Assembly: GCA_022766905.1 (NCBI GenBank)
Contig: JALEPU010000131.1
Coordinates: 1 to 37,817, forward strand
Length of the DNA: 37,817 nucleotides
Reading direction: 5' to 3'
Source of the DNA: Lachnospiraceae bacterium
GTDB lineage: Bacteria; Bacillota; Clostridia; Lachnospirales; Lachnospiraceae
The notes below the pieces were generated by a model. It was not told the origin of the DNA, made no database searches, and was given only the letters and a program-made list of their open reading frames with translations. Of the stretch, positions 8,134 through 15,229 are shown piece after piece. How positions within the stretch are numbered: position 1 is the stretch's first letter; each line of letters opens with the position of its first letter. A program made the translations under genes and the position numbers.

Positions 8134-9459
8134 TTATCTTAACTCAGGCCACATTCCTTCATTTGCTTCAATTAATTTATCTAACAAGGTTCTTGCTTTC
8201 TTTGCATCATTTACCAGACGGTTAATTGTAAATGCCTGTAATGCTTTATTGTAAGAGTTTTCAAAGTATGCATCTACAATCAGTTTTTCTGCAGACACCT
8301 GATTTACAAGCAGGCCAAGATAGAACTGAGGAATATTTCCAACTCTCATTGGACGTGGTCCGTTGATTCCAAGTTCACAAACAACCTCTACCATAGCATC
8401 ATCCTGCATATTGGCGATTGCACCATTATTTTCCACGATTAAGATATGACGGTTGTTTTTATTGAATGCAATTGCTTCTGCTACTTTAATCATCATCTCT
8501 GCATGAGCATCACTGATGTTTTCCAGTTTTTTGCCAAGTTTTCCTTCTGCGATGATTTCTTTACACTCTGTAAATACTCTCTTTTCACGACCTGCCATAA
8601 CCTCATCTGCTCTTGTAAAGTCAGGGTTTAAATGACTTGCCTTATAATCCGGATATAAGTAATACTGGTCATATGTATTTGGCAGATAATCCGGGAAGTC
8701 GTTCATGATTGTCTGAACCATTCCATAGGTATCCAGCCAGGACTGATCTCTCTGTTCTGCATCCTGTGGTAAAAATCCATTTTCTTTAATCAGTTCCTTG
8801 ATCTTTGGAAGTAAATCTTCTCCTGTTTTGCTATCGTAAATATGAGTGAACCATCCAAAATGGTTTAATCCAAAGTATACAGGATCTAAATCTTCCCAGT
8901 CACATCCAAGAAGTCTGCTGCAGGAACGAACTACATTTTCCGGCTGATCACAGATATTTAAGATTTTTTTGTCATCCGGGAATTCTCTTCTTAATGCTTC
9001 TGCAACGATTGCAGCCGGATTCGAGTAATTTAAAATCCATGCATCTGGGGAATAGGTACGGATTTCATGAATTGCTTTAATCATATCTACACAGGAACGA
9101 AGTCCGTATGCCATTCCTCCTGCCCCACATGTTTCCTGTCCGATCAGTCCCATGCTAAGAGGAATGTGCTCATCCTTTGCTCTCATTGCCAGTCCGCCTG
9201 CTCTCATCTGCATAAAAATAAAGTCCATATCTTCATATGCTTCTTTCGCGTCCGTTGTATAAGAGAAATCAAGTTCAGGCATTTTTTCTCTGAATAAAAT
9301 ATCTCCAAACTGTCCGATTGGTTTCTGACGTTCTTCGTCAATATCAAACAAAACCAGTTTATTCAGTGGAAACTCTTCCTGCATTCTTGCAAAAGATTTT
9401 AAGAAACCTAATGTATAGGTACTGCCGCCGCCTACGATACAAACATTATATTTTTTCAT
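8134..9459 (-). CDS. 6-phospho-alpha-glucosidase, GH4 family
   Basis: NAD- and metal-dependent glycosidase of 441 residues, typical for GH4. The dinucleotide loop is GGGSTYT (10-16), NYSNPAA lies at 144-150, and the metal site is expected at C170 and H200 (GLNHFGW). GH4 members are sorted by the tetrapeptide after the conserved Cys: phospho-alpha-glucosidases usually have CDMP. This enzyme has CDQP (170-173), one residue off, which still fits maltose-6'-phosphate hydrolase (MalH/GlvA type) better than the beta (CNVP) or galactosidase (CHGH) groups. First gene of the operon with EIIBC. I use ATG 9459 with AGGAG ten bases upstream; an upstream in-frame ATG overlaps the leader. Confidence 0.9.
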   Translation of the reverse strand: MKKYNVCIVGGGSTYTLGFLKSFARMQEEFPLNKLVLFDIDEERQKPIGQFGDILFREKMPELDFSYTTDAKEAYEDMDFIFMQMRAGGLAMRAKDEHIPLSMGLIGQETCGAGGMAYGLRSCVDMIKAIHEIRTYSPDAWILNYSNPAAIVAEALRREFPDDKKILNICDQPENVVRSCSRLLGCDWEDLDPVYFGLNHFGWFTHIYDSKTGEDLLPKIKELIKENGFLPQDAEQRDQSWLDTYGMVQTIMNDFPDYLPNTYDQYYLYPDYKASHLNPDFTRADEVMAGREKRVFTECKEIIAEGKLGKKLENISDAHAEMMIKVAEAIAFNKNNRHILIVENNGAIANMQDDAMVEVVCELGINGPRPMRVGNIPQFYLGLLVNQVSAEKLIVDAYFENSYNKALQAFTINRLVNDAKKARTLLDKLIEANEGMWPELR

Positions 9460-9505
9460 TTTACATACTCTCCTAATCATTATGGTGGTTAATATTTTCT
9501 TTCGA

Positions 9506-9517
9506 ATAAGGCCTTAT
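9506..9517. promoter_or_regulatory. 12-bp perfect palindrome, candidate operator
   Basis: ATAAGGCCTTAT reads identically on both strands and lies just downstream of the GH4 promoter, at about +8 to +20 of the expected transcript. A protein bound there would block initiation or early elongation. The RpiR pair encoded next door is the natural candidate. It does not match a CcpA cre site. Confidence 0.45.
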
Positions 9518-9531
9518 CTGAATGTGCCTTT

Positions 9532-9560
9532 ACTATACAACAGGAAAAACAGTATGTAAA
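9532..9560 (-). promoter_or_regulatory. Promoter of the GH4-EIIBC operon
   Basis: On the minus strand TTTACA (9560-9555), a 17 bp spacer and TATAGT (9537-9532). It is the best promoter in the 363 bp gene-free stretch 9460-9822. Besides this promoter and the palindrome, that stretch holds the HPt terminator at its right side; about 9565-9725 shows nothing further I can support. Confidence 0.75.
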
Positions 9561-9726
9561 TAGTTTCTCTTTGTTTTGGTTTTGTTCTCTTGTTTTAATA
9601 TTTGTTACTCTTATGGTAATTTTTTTCACATCATTGATTCCAAAAATTTCCTCTTCTTCGTAGTGCATTCCTGCCCGGAGGGCTTTTTTATTGCGTGGGA
9701 AATACGGAGTACTTTCCTATGCAACT

Positions 9727-9756
9727 AAAAAAGCCGCATTGCATCCACAATACGAC
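9727..9756 (-). terminator. Terminator of the HPt gene
   Basis: Read on the minus strand, GTCGTATTG (9756-9748) pairs with CAATGCGGC (9741-9733) over nine positions including G-U pairs, with a 6 nt loop, and TTTTTT follows (9732-9727). It lies about 66 bp after the HPt stop codon. Confidence 0.8.
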
Positions 9757-9822
9757 TCTTTCGTTCTCAATCAATATTCACTTTTCCCGTTCACACAACT
9801 TGTCTTACTTCAAATAGATTCC

Positions 9823-10188
9823 CTACTCCTCTGCCAGAAATTCTCGAATTGCCTCTACAGTGGCTTCATAATCACGTTCTACCTCTGCCATCATACCCTT
9901 CGCTGTATCCGGAATCTCATCTGTCTCCGGACGAAGTTCCTCTGTCAACCGGCTGCTCGAATCCAACAGTTTATTAAAACTCAGATTAGCACACACTCCC
10001 TTTAAGGTGTGAGCTGCCCGAAATGCCTCTTCCCTTTGTCCCTGCTCCATTGCTGCACAAAGATTAGAATAGCTGTCGTCATCTAAAAACTTTGTAATAA
10101 ATCTTTTAATCAGGCTGGTACTAGGCAGCCTTTGTTCTGCCTGGGCAAAATCTCCACCCAGTTTCTCATAACACTCTTGAATTGTCAT
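9823..10188 (-). CDS. Stand-alone HPt (histidine phosphotransfer) domain protein
   Basis: Protein of 121 residues consisting of a single four-helix HPt domain. The phospho-acceptor is H60 in AAHTLKGVCANLSF, with the conserved Lys and Gly after it. It should relay phosphate between a hybrid sensor kinase and a response regulator, but neither is encoded in this window, so it is an orphan. It has its own extended -10 promoter and its own terminator, so it is expressed independently of the flanking operons. Weak ribosome site (AAGGGATG). The identity of the domain is clear; its partners are unknown. Confidence 0.88.
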   Translation of the reverse strand: MTIQECYEKLGGDFAQAEQRLPSTSLIKRFITKFLDDDSYSNLCAAMEQGQREEAFRAAHTLKGVCANLSFNKLLDSSSRLTEELRPETDEIPDTAKGMMAEVERDYEATVEAIREFLAEE

Positions 10189-10270
10189 TCTTTACCATTC
10201 ATCCCTTTTTATAATCTAAAACATAAAACAGAATACATCTGCTGCCTCTTTTGTCCAAATTTCTTTTTTC

Positions 10271-10299
10271 AGTATACCATAAAATTCCTCTTTACACAA
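10271..10299 (-). promoter_or_regulatory. Promoter of the HPt gene
   Basis: On the minus strand TTGTGT (10299-10294), a 17 bp spacer ending in TGG (extended -10) and TATACT (10276-10271). The leader to the HPt start codon is about 75 nt. Confidence 0.7.
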
Positions 10300-10352
10300 C
10301 GAAAGAATCATTAAAAACAGCAAAAAATAACAAAGTTTTGTCTCTTTTGTCA

Positions 10353-11012
10353 CTATTCTTCTTCCGGCCATATAAAATTACAATTTCCGGCCTCCAGTCC
10401 GTCAATCAAAATATTCTGTCCTGTACAAAAACGGTTTTTTACCGCCATAAAGTAAATCCACTCTGCTGCTTCTTCCACCGTCATCCAGCGTTTTAACGGT
10501 GTCAGCTTCATGATTTCATCCCATAGCTTCTCGTCCTCCATAACAGGCCTGTTCAGCTCCGTCATAACGCCTCCAAAGTCCAGGCTGTTGCAAGTCGCCT
10601 GATACTTTGCGATTCTCATGGCAACATTTTTCGTATAAGCAAGAACCCCACCTTTGCTTGCTGCATACTCCGGAAATTCCGAACCGGTATGGCCGCTTGC
10701 AGAGCCAATCATAATAACAGACCTGATTTCCGGCTGAATTCCGTAATGCTCTGTAATCGATATGGTTCCCTTTAAATTTACATCAATATCTTCTTCTTTT
10801 TGAACACCGGCATTATTAATTACCACATTCATCGCCGGAAGTTCCGGATAAGAAGCTTTTTCTCTGATGTCGAGACAAAAATGAATATAGTTTTCATTTT
10901 GAATTGCAGATTCTTTTTTATCAAATCCATATACCTGATGACCTTCTTTTAAGAAATATTCGGCACATCCCCTTCCAATCCCGGAACTGGTACCGGTAAT
11001 TAACACTTTCAT
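10353..11012 (-). CDS. Short-chain dehydrogenase/reductase in the riboswitch operon
   Basis: Classical SDR of 219 residues. The cofactor loop is GTSSGIGRG (7-15), NNAG is at 66-69, a catalytic Ser lies in GSAS (103-106), and the catalytic pair is Y116-x-x-x-K120 in YAASK. The acidic residue after the second strand (GFDKK) suggests NAD rather than NADP. It is the third gene of the preQ1-riboswitch operon, 2 bp after the ECF S component with AAGGAGAG as ribosome site. The substrate is unknown. An action on a queuosine-related or sugar-derived compound released by the nucleoside hydrolase is possible from context only. The C terminus (CNFIWPEEE) is longer than the core fold needs. Confidence 0.85.
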   Translation of the reverse strand: MKVLITGTSSGIGRGCAEYFLKEGHQVYGFDKKESAIQNENYIHFCLDIREKASYPELPAMNVVINNAGVQKEEDIDVNLKGTISITEHYGIQPEIRSVIMIGSASGHTGSEFPEYAASKGGVLAYTKNVAMRIAKYQATCNSLDFGGVMTELNRPVMEDEKLWDEIMKLTPLKRWMTVEEAAEWIYFMAVKNRFCTGQNILIDGLEAGNCNFIWPEEE

Positions 11013-11014
11013 TC

Positions 11015-11575
11015 TTAAAAACTCTCCTTCATTCTTTTTGACAAAACTTTTGTCATGGCCGCTACAACGAATAAACAGATCACTCTGTCAATATAATCCG
11101 TAATAAACTGAACAACAAAGCAGCTTCCCACCATTCCAAGAGGTGTCTTTGCCAGAATCTGAACGAGAATGGAAGAACCGGAAGAAGTGATTCCTCCAAA
11201 TAAAAAGGCTGTAATACAGGAACTTACAATTGTAGATGGAATTGTAATGATAATCGCCGCAAGTAAAATCCATCCCTTTTTCGGATGACATTTTTTGTAT
11301 ACAAGTCCGGTTACAAAACCAAGAATGATTCCAACCGGTGCATAATACAAAGAATAAACATCAACGGTCATTCCCATAATCAAACCGCTTAAAAGATTAG
11401 GGAGCATCCCATAAAATGGTCCTAAAATCGAAGCAATAAGGACTGTTCCAATACTATCTAAATAAATAGGGAGCTTTAACAGCAATGCAAGCTGTCCCCC
11501 GATTAAATTAATACAAATGGCCACTGCAACCATACAAATCTTATATGCCGAAGTTTTTTCTCTTTCTCTGTTCAT
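11015..11575 (-). CDS. ECF transporter S component, probable queuosine-type precursor uptake
   Basis: Membrane protein of 186 residues with about five to six hydrophobic helices. Features such as INLIGGQLALLLKLPIYLDS and a LGPFYGMLPNLLSGLIMG segment are typical of S components that capture a vitamin-like substrate and use a shared energising module (no EcfA or EcfT genes are nearby). The gene lies between a nucleoside hydrolase and an SDR under a preQ1-I riboswitch, which points to queuosine, queuine or preQ1 as substrate, as for the described QueT/QrtT S components. The family assignment is from fold features and context, not from a decisive motif. Strong ribosome site (AGGGAGG). Confidence 0.8.
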   Translation of the reverse strand: MNREREKTSAYKICMVAVAICINLIGGQLALLLKLPIYLDSIGTVLIASILGPFYGMLPNLLSGLIMGMTVDVYSLYYAPVGIILGFVTGLVYKKCHPKKGWILLAAIIITIPSTIVSSCITAFLFGGITSSGSSILVQILAKTPLGMVGSCFVVQFITDYIDRVICLFVVAAMTKVLSKRMKESF

Positions 11576-11591
11576 ATTTATGTCCTCCCTA

Positions 11592-12563
11592 TCACATGTC
11601 CTGTAAAAGATCCAGCTTTTCCGTCTCTATCTCAAGCAATCTGGATAAAAAAAATCGGAAAAATCGCTGCGGATCTACTTCGGTTAACACTTTGGCATTC
11701 GGTTCTTTTCGATAAAAACTCATCGAATCTACAACAGACTGGCCAAGGGAAATGCCCTGAGTTTCAATCTGAACAAAAGAGTCAAATCCCTGACACATAT
11801 TTCGATCAATAAAATAGGCCACTGCAAGGGGATCATTGATCACACATCCTACAATATGCTCCCACTCCCAATGAAAATCAAAATAAAACTTTGTGATTTT
11901 CTTTATAAAATCTCCCATTTTTTTATCAAGACGGCAGATATATTCCAGAATCGTTGGAGTCAGAACAATTTTTCTCGTCACATCAAGTCCAATCATATGA
12001 ATTCGTTTGCCTTTTTCGTACATAGTGTCATATACAAGAGCCGCCGCATCCGGATCACACCAGTAGTTATATTCTGCTACCGGGGAGCAATTTCCATAAC
12101 TTTTAAAAGTACCACCCATGGATACCAGCTCTTCTATCTGTTCAAAGGCGCCCGGATCCTGTTTGATCAGGGCTGCAAGATTGGTCATCGGACCTAATGC
12201 AATCACTGAAACTTTCTCCTTTTTTAAGATTGACGCGAAAAAATCAACTGCACCCATTTCCTGTTCATAGCCATCCACCTGGGGCAAAAAGCTTTCCCCA
12301 AGTCCGTCTTCTCCATGGGTATCAAGAGCATGGATATAATCCCGCTTCATCGGCTTCCTCTCACCAATATAAATCGGTACATCCAGCCTGTCGATTTGTT
12401 TTAGAATTTTTTTCGCATTTTCAAATCCCATCTCAACCGGTGCATTGCCGCACACAATCGTAATTCCAATTACGTCTAGCTCTTTTGATTTTAAAGCGAG
12501 CATAAGAGCAAGACTATCGTCGATTCCCGGGTCACAATCAATAATCACTTTTTTTTGATTCAT
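11592..12563 (-). CDS. Nucleoside hydrolase (IUNH family), probable queuosine hydrolase
   Basis: Protein of 323 residues in the inosine-uridine nucleoside hydrolase family. The Ca-binding signature DCDPGIDD covers residues 9-16. AEYNYWCDPDAA (163-174) and D244 in NDPLAVA supply the other expected active-site elements. I start at ATG 12563 with AAAGGA upstream; an earlier in-frame ATG lacks a ribosome site. First gene of the operon behind the preQ1-I riboswitch. A family member, QueK of Clostridioides difficile, splits queuosine to queuine in salvage, and the riboswitch plus ECF neighbour make that role likely here. General purine or pyrimidine nucleoside hydrolysis remains the alternative. 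Confidence 0.85.
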   Translation of the reverse strand: MNQKKVIIDCDPGIDDSLALMLALKSKELDVIGITIVCGNAPVEMGFENAKKILKQIDRLDVPIYIGERKPMKRDYIHALDTHGEDGLGESFLPQVDGYEQEMGAVDFFASILKKEKVSVIALGPMTNLAALIKQDPGAFEQIEELVSMGGTFKSYGNCSPVAEYNYWCDPDAAALVYDTMYEKGKRIHMIGLDVTRKIVLTPTILEYICRLDKKMGDFIKKITKFYFDFHWEWEHIVGCVINDPLAVAYFIDRNMCQGFDSFVQIETQGISLGQSVVDSMSFYRKEPNAKVLTEVDPQRFFRFFLSRLLEIETEKLDLLQDM

Positions 12564-12637
12564 CTTTTTTTCCTTTCTTTCTTCGTTTAAAGGCAAAAGA
12601 ATCCGTAATCACCTTTTAGCACCTTAATCCTGTGCAA

Positions 12638-12679
12638 TAAAAAATGCCTTTGCTTACAAAACCTCATAAACAAAAGCAT
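12638..12679 (-). terminator. Terminator in the preQ1 leader (expression platform)
   Basis: On the minus strand ATGCTTTTGTTTA (12679-12667) pairs with TAAGCAAAGGCAT (12656-12644) over 13 positions with two G-U pairs and a 10 nt loop, followed by TTTTTTA. It lies about 50 nt after the aptamer and 75 nt before the nucleoside hydrolase start, as expected for ligand-controlled premature termination. Confidence 0.75.
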
Positions 12680-12727
12680 CAGCAAACAGACCACACCTGT
12701 GATCTGAACATATCATGATTTACTTTG

Positions 12728-12762
12728 CCTAGTTTTTTATACTGGGAGGTTCTCGAACCAGT
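12728..12762 (-). ncRNA. preQ1-I riboswitch aptamer
   Basis: Read on the minus strand, ACTGG (12762-12758) and CCAGT (12745-12741) form the five-pair P1 helix. The loop starts with TTC, CTCC precedes the closing strand, and the A-rich tail ATAAAAAACTAGG follows. This is the pseudoknot tail of class I preQ1 aptamers, compare the B. subtilis queC aptamer tail AUAAAAAACUAA. The aptamer starts within a few nucleotides of the predicted transcription start. Binding of preQ1 should reduce expression of the nucleoside hydrolase, S component and SDR. It sits in the gene-free stretch 12564-12905 with the promoters and terminator listed here. Confidence 0.85.
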
Positions 12763-12772
12763 TTCCGGAAAT

Positions 12773-12801
12773 ATTCTATCATAGTTTTTCTTCTGTGGCA
12801 A
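12773..12801 (-). promoter_or_regulatory. Promoter of the preQ1-riboswitch operon
   Basis: On the minus strand TTGCCA (12801-12796), a 17 bp spacer and TAGAAT (12778-12773). The predicted start about 7 nt later falls just before the aptamer. Confidence 0.7.
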
Positions 12802-12846
12802 CGTCTATCTCCTGTAAAAATATTATTTTCCCTTTTCCAAAAATTA

Positions 12847-12855
12847 TGCTATGAT
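12847..12855 (+). promoter_or_regulatory. Extended -10 promoter candidate for the Lon-like gene
   Basis: TGCTATGAT provides a TGn-extended -10 box; the -35 region (TTTTCC, 12827-12832, 17 bp upstream) is poor. It is divergent from the riboswitch promoter, and the leader to the start codon at 12906 would be about 45 nt with AAAGGAG in it. Confidence 0.45.
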
Positions 12856-12905
12856 AGCAATAGTGTAATGATAACTAAAATAACACAATAAAGGAGTTCA
12901 AATTT

Positions 12906-14390
12906 ATGCCAGTATATGATTTTAAAAGCACACCAGACCCAAAAAAGCCAGCGAAGATTACATATACCACATTTCGCTCCAACGAAAGTTCTTCTTCTCC
13001 GGAACATCCGATTCTTGTGATTGATAATACGCAGAAGGAGTGGGACTCTGTTTCCTTTGGAATCTTTACAAATCCAAACAAACAGACTGCTTTCGAATTT
13101 CAGACAGATCATGGTACTGTCAGTGCAGATATTTTAAAAATAGATTCCCGTTTTGTAAGTTTGTTGAAATGGCTTGGAGAGAATCGTATTAATGTACGTC
13201 TTTCCGGCAAAAATCTGGAAACCGGATATTCCGTATATAAAATCAGAGAAATTGCTTTTGGAAGCAGTACAAAGCTTTCTGCTGAAGATGGTTTCCTCCA
13301 GTACATGATTGAACGATTATTTGCAAGTTCTGCCCCGTCCGAAGAAATGGAAGACGATGACAAGGATGAAAACGGTGATGAAATGAAAATAACCAGTTTG
13401 CAAAGCATTACTGATTTTTTGACCTGTGCCGGAAGAACCCTGCCGGAAAATATCAGACTCTGGGCAAGAAGAAACCTTGCCGTTGCCCGTTCCCATGAAG
13501 TCACCCAGGAAGAAAGACGTCATGCACAGCGTGCCCTTTCAATCATGATGAATATTCAGTGGAAAAATAATTATTTCGAATCCATCGATCCGCAGGAAGC
13601 CCGTCGGATTCTGGACGAAGAACTGTATGGAATGGAGCAGGTAAAGCAGCGTATTATCGAAACCATTATTCAGATCAACCGTACCCACACACTTCCTGCC
13701 TATGGAATTCTTCTGGTAGGCCCTGCCGGTACTGGAAAATCCCAGATTGCGTATGCGGTAGCACGTATTTTAAAACTTCCATGGACAACGCTGGATATGA
13801 GTTCCATCAATGACCCGGAACAGCTGACCGGAAGTTCCCGGGTCTACTCCAATGCAAAACCGGGTATTATTATGGAAGCTTTTTCCATTGCGGGAGAATC
13901 CAATCTTGTCTTTATTATTAATGAGCTGGATAAAGCATCCTCAGGCAAAGGAAATGGCAACCCTGCCGATGTTCTTCTGACTCTTTTGGATAATCTTGGA
14001 TTTACAGACAACTATATGGAATGTATGATTCCGACAGTGGGAGTCTATCCAATCGCAACGGCAAATGACAAAAGTATGATCAGTGCACCGTTAATGTCCC
14101 GTTTCGCAGTAATTGAGATTCCGGATTATACGCCGGAAGAAAAGAAAATAATTTTCTCCCAATTTGCTCTTCCAAAAGTATTAAAACGAATGAGTCTTCG
14201 GGAAGAAGAGTGCGTGATCACACCACAAGCTCTGGATGCTATCATTGAAAAATACAAGGATACCACCGGAATTCGTGACCTGGAGCAGGCTGCAGAACAT
14301 GTTGCCGCCCATGCACTGTATCAAATTGAGGTAAATCATCTGGACCGATTTGTGTATGGCAAAGAACAGGTGATCGATGTATTAGGATAA
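12906..14390 (+). CDS. Lon-like AAA+ ATPase without protease domain
   Basis: Protein of 494 residues. Residues 1-160 are a domain I do not recognise, ending in an acidic linker (about 146-160). A helical region (160-240) follows, then a AAA+ module of the Lon type: Walker A GPAGTGKS (272-279), the Walker B region LVFIINELDK (334-343), a sensor-1 Asn in IATAND, MSRF as arginine-finger region, and GIRDLE (455-460) as the Lon-like sensor-2 helix. The usual Walker B Asp is Asn (N339) while the catalytic Glu (E340) is kept. It stops right after the AAA+ lid, so the Ser-Lys protease domain is absent, as is the Lon N-terminal domain. It opens the surface locus and may remodel or deliver components of it (inference). 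Confidence 0.8.
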   Translation: MPVYDFKSTPDPKKPAKITYTTFRSNESSSSPEHPILVIDNTQKEWDSVSFGIFTNPNKQTAFEFQTDHGTVSADILKIDSRFVSLLKWLGENRINVRLSGKNLETGYSVYKIREIAFGSSTKLSAEDGFLQYMIERLFASSAPSEEMEDDDKDENGDEMKITSLQSITDFLTCAGRTLPENIRLWARRNLAVARSHEVTQEERRHAQRALSIMMNIQWKNNYFESIDPQEARRILDEELYGMEQVKQRIIETIIQINRTHTLPAYGILLVGPAGTGKSQIAYAVARILKLPWTTLDMSSINDPEQLTGSSRVYSNAKPGIIMEAFSIAGESNLVFIINELDKASSGKGNGNPADVLLTLLDNLGFTDNYMECMIPTVGVYPIATANDKSMISAPLMSRFAVIEIPDYTPEEKKIIFSQFALPKVLKRMSLREEECVITPQALDAIIEKYKDTTGIRDLEQAAEHVAAHALYQIEVNHLDRFVYGKEQVIDVLG

Positions 14391-14455
14391 GAAAGAAGAA
14401 AATAAAAAGAATCACCAGAAAACAGGAGATTACACGATTAAAACGGAATGTTATC

Positions 14456-14485
14456 TTGTTTTTATGAAGTGTATTATGTTATAAT
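14456..14485 (+). promoter_or_regulatory. Probable promoter of the PilZ gene
   Basis: TTGTTT (14456-14461), an 18 bp spacer and a consensus TATAAT (14480-14485). It allows the PilZ and following genes to be expressed separately from the Lon-like ATPase. Confidence 0.6.
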
Positions 14486-14532
14486 AATTACATTACTATA
14501 TGATCATGAAAAAAGGGGAAGTAAGATTAATT

Positions 14533-15219
14533 ATGGCAGATGCATTAACGATAAAAAACGGAACAAAGATGCGTGTTGCATTAGAATCACCAGTTGGTTC
14601 CGAGACAGATTTTAATATGATCTGTACATTTTCAAAAGCATTGGATGAATCCTCTTTTTTGATATCCATTCCGATGAAAGATGGAAAACCATTATCTATT
14701 AATGAAAATCAGAAATTGCTGTTACGCTATGATGGAGAAAATGATAATGGAATGCTTCTTGCAGGATATGTGGATGATGTGGTAAAACAGGGGATTCGCC
14801 ATTTCTGGAAAGTCCGCCGTGTGTCAGAACAAAGGAAGTATTTTAAGCGTGCCGATGAACGTTTGAAAGTGTCAATTCCTGTTAAATACATGCAGGAAAC
14901 ATGGGCGCCTAAGGAAGATGGGACGATTGATATGGAAGGCGGTATGACCCTTGATATTTCAGCCTCTGGTATGGCTCTTTTTATGAATCGAAGATTTGAA
15001 GTGGGAGAAGTATGCGAAGTATCACTTCCATGTGTCGGAACCTCTGAGGCAGGAAAGGGAATTGATAGCATAGTTACTGCAGTCTGCTGGATGCGGGAGA
15101 CACCAAAGGGAAGTGCTTATCGATTTATATGCGGTCTTCAATTCCGTTTTGGAGATAGTCTGGAAAAAGAGCACATGCAAACTTATCTGTCAAATATTAA
15201 GAAAAGATATAAATTGTAA
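14533..15219 (+). CDS. PilZ-domain c-di-GMP receptor, YcgR-like
   Basis: Protein of 228 residues. The N-terminal half (about 5-95) looks like the PilZN/YcgR-N beta-barrel. The C-terminal half is a PilZ domain with QRKYFKRAD (100-108) and DISASG (141-146), the second matching the [DN]xSxxG c-di-GMP motif. The first motif is usually RxxxR; here alignment gives KxxxR, a conservative change that may still bind the ligand. I start at ATG 14533; the upstream ATG at 14500 lacks a ribosome site, and AAAGGGGAAG stands about 12 nt before the chosen start. Its place in the surface locus suggests that c-di-GMP controls assembly or secretion, perhaps by contact with one of the ATPases (inference). Confidence 0.85.
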   Translation: MADALTIKNGTKMRVALESPVGSETDFNMICTFSKALDESSFLISIPMKDGKPLSINENQKLLLRYDGENDNGMLLAGYVDDVVKQGIRHFWKVRRVSEQRKYFKRADERLKVSIPVKYMQETWAPKEDGTIDMEGGMTLDISASGMALFMNRRFEVGEVCEVSLPCVGTSEAGKGIDSIVTAVCWMRETPKGSAYRFICGLQFRFGDSLEKEHMQTYLSNIKKRYKL

Positions 15220-15229
15220 GAAATAAATT

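Noticed and set aside
9673-9692. GCCCGGAGGGC followed by TTTTTTATT on the plus strand
   Set aside because: The stem is only four pairs and no rightward gene ends upstream, so it has nothing to terminate.
12906-14390. Intact Lon protease
   Set aside because: The frame ends directly after the AAA+ lid; no Ser-Lys protease domain follows in any frame before the PilZ gene.
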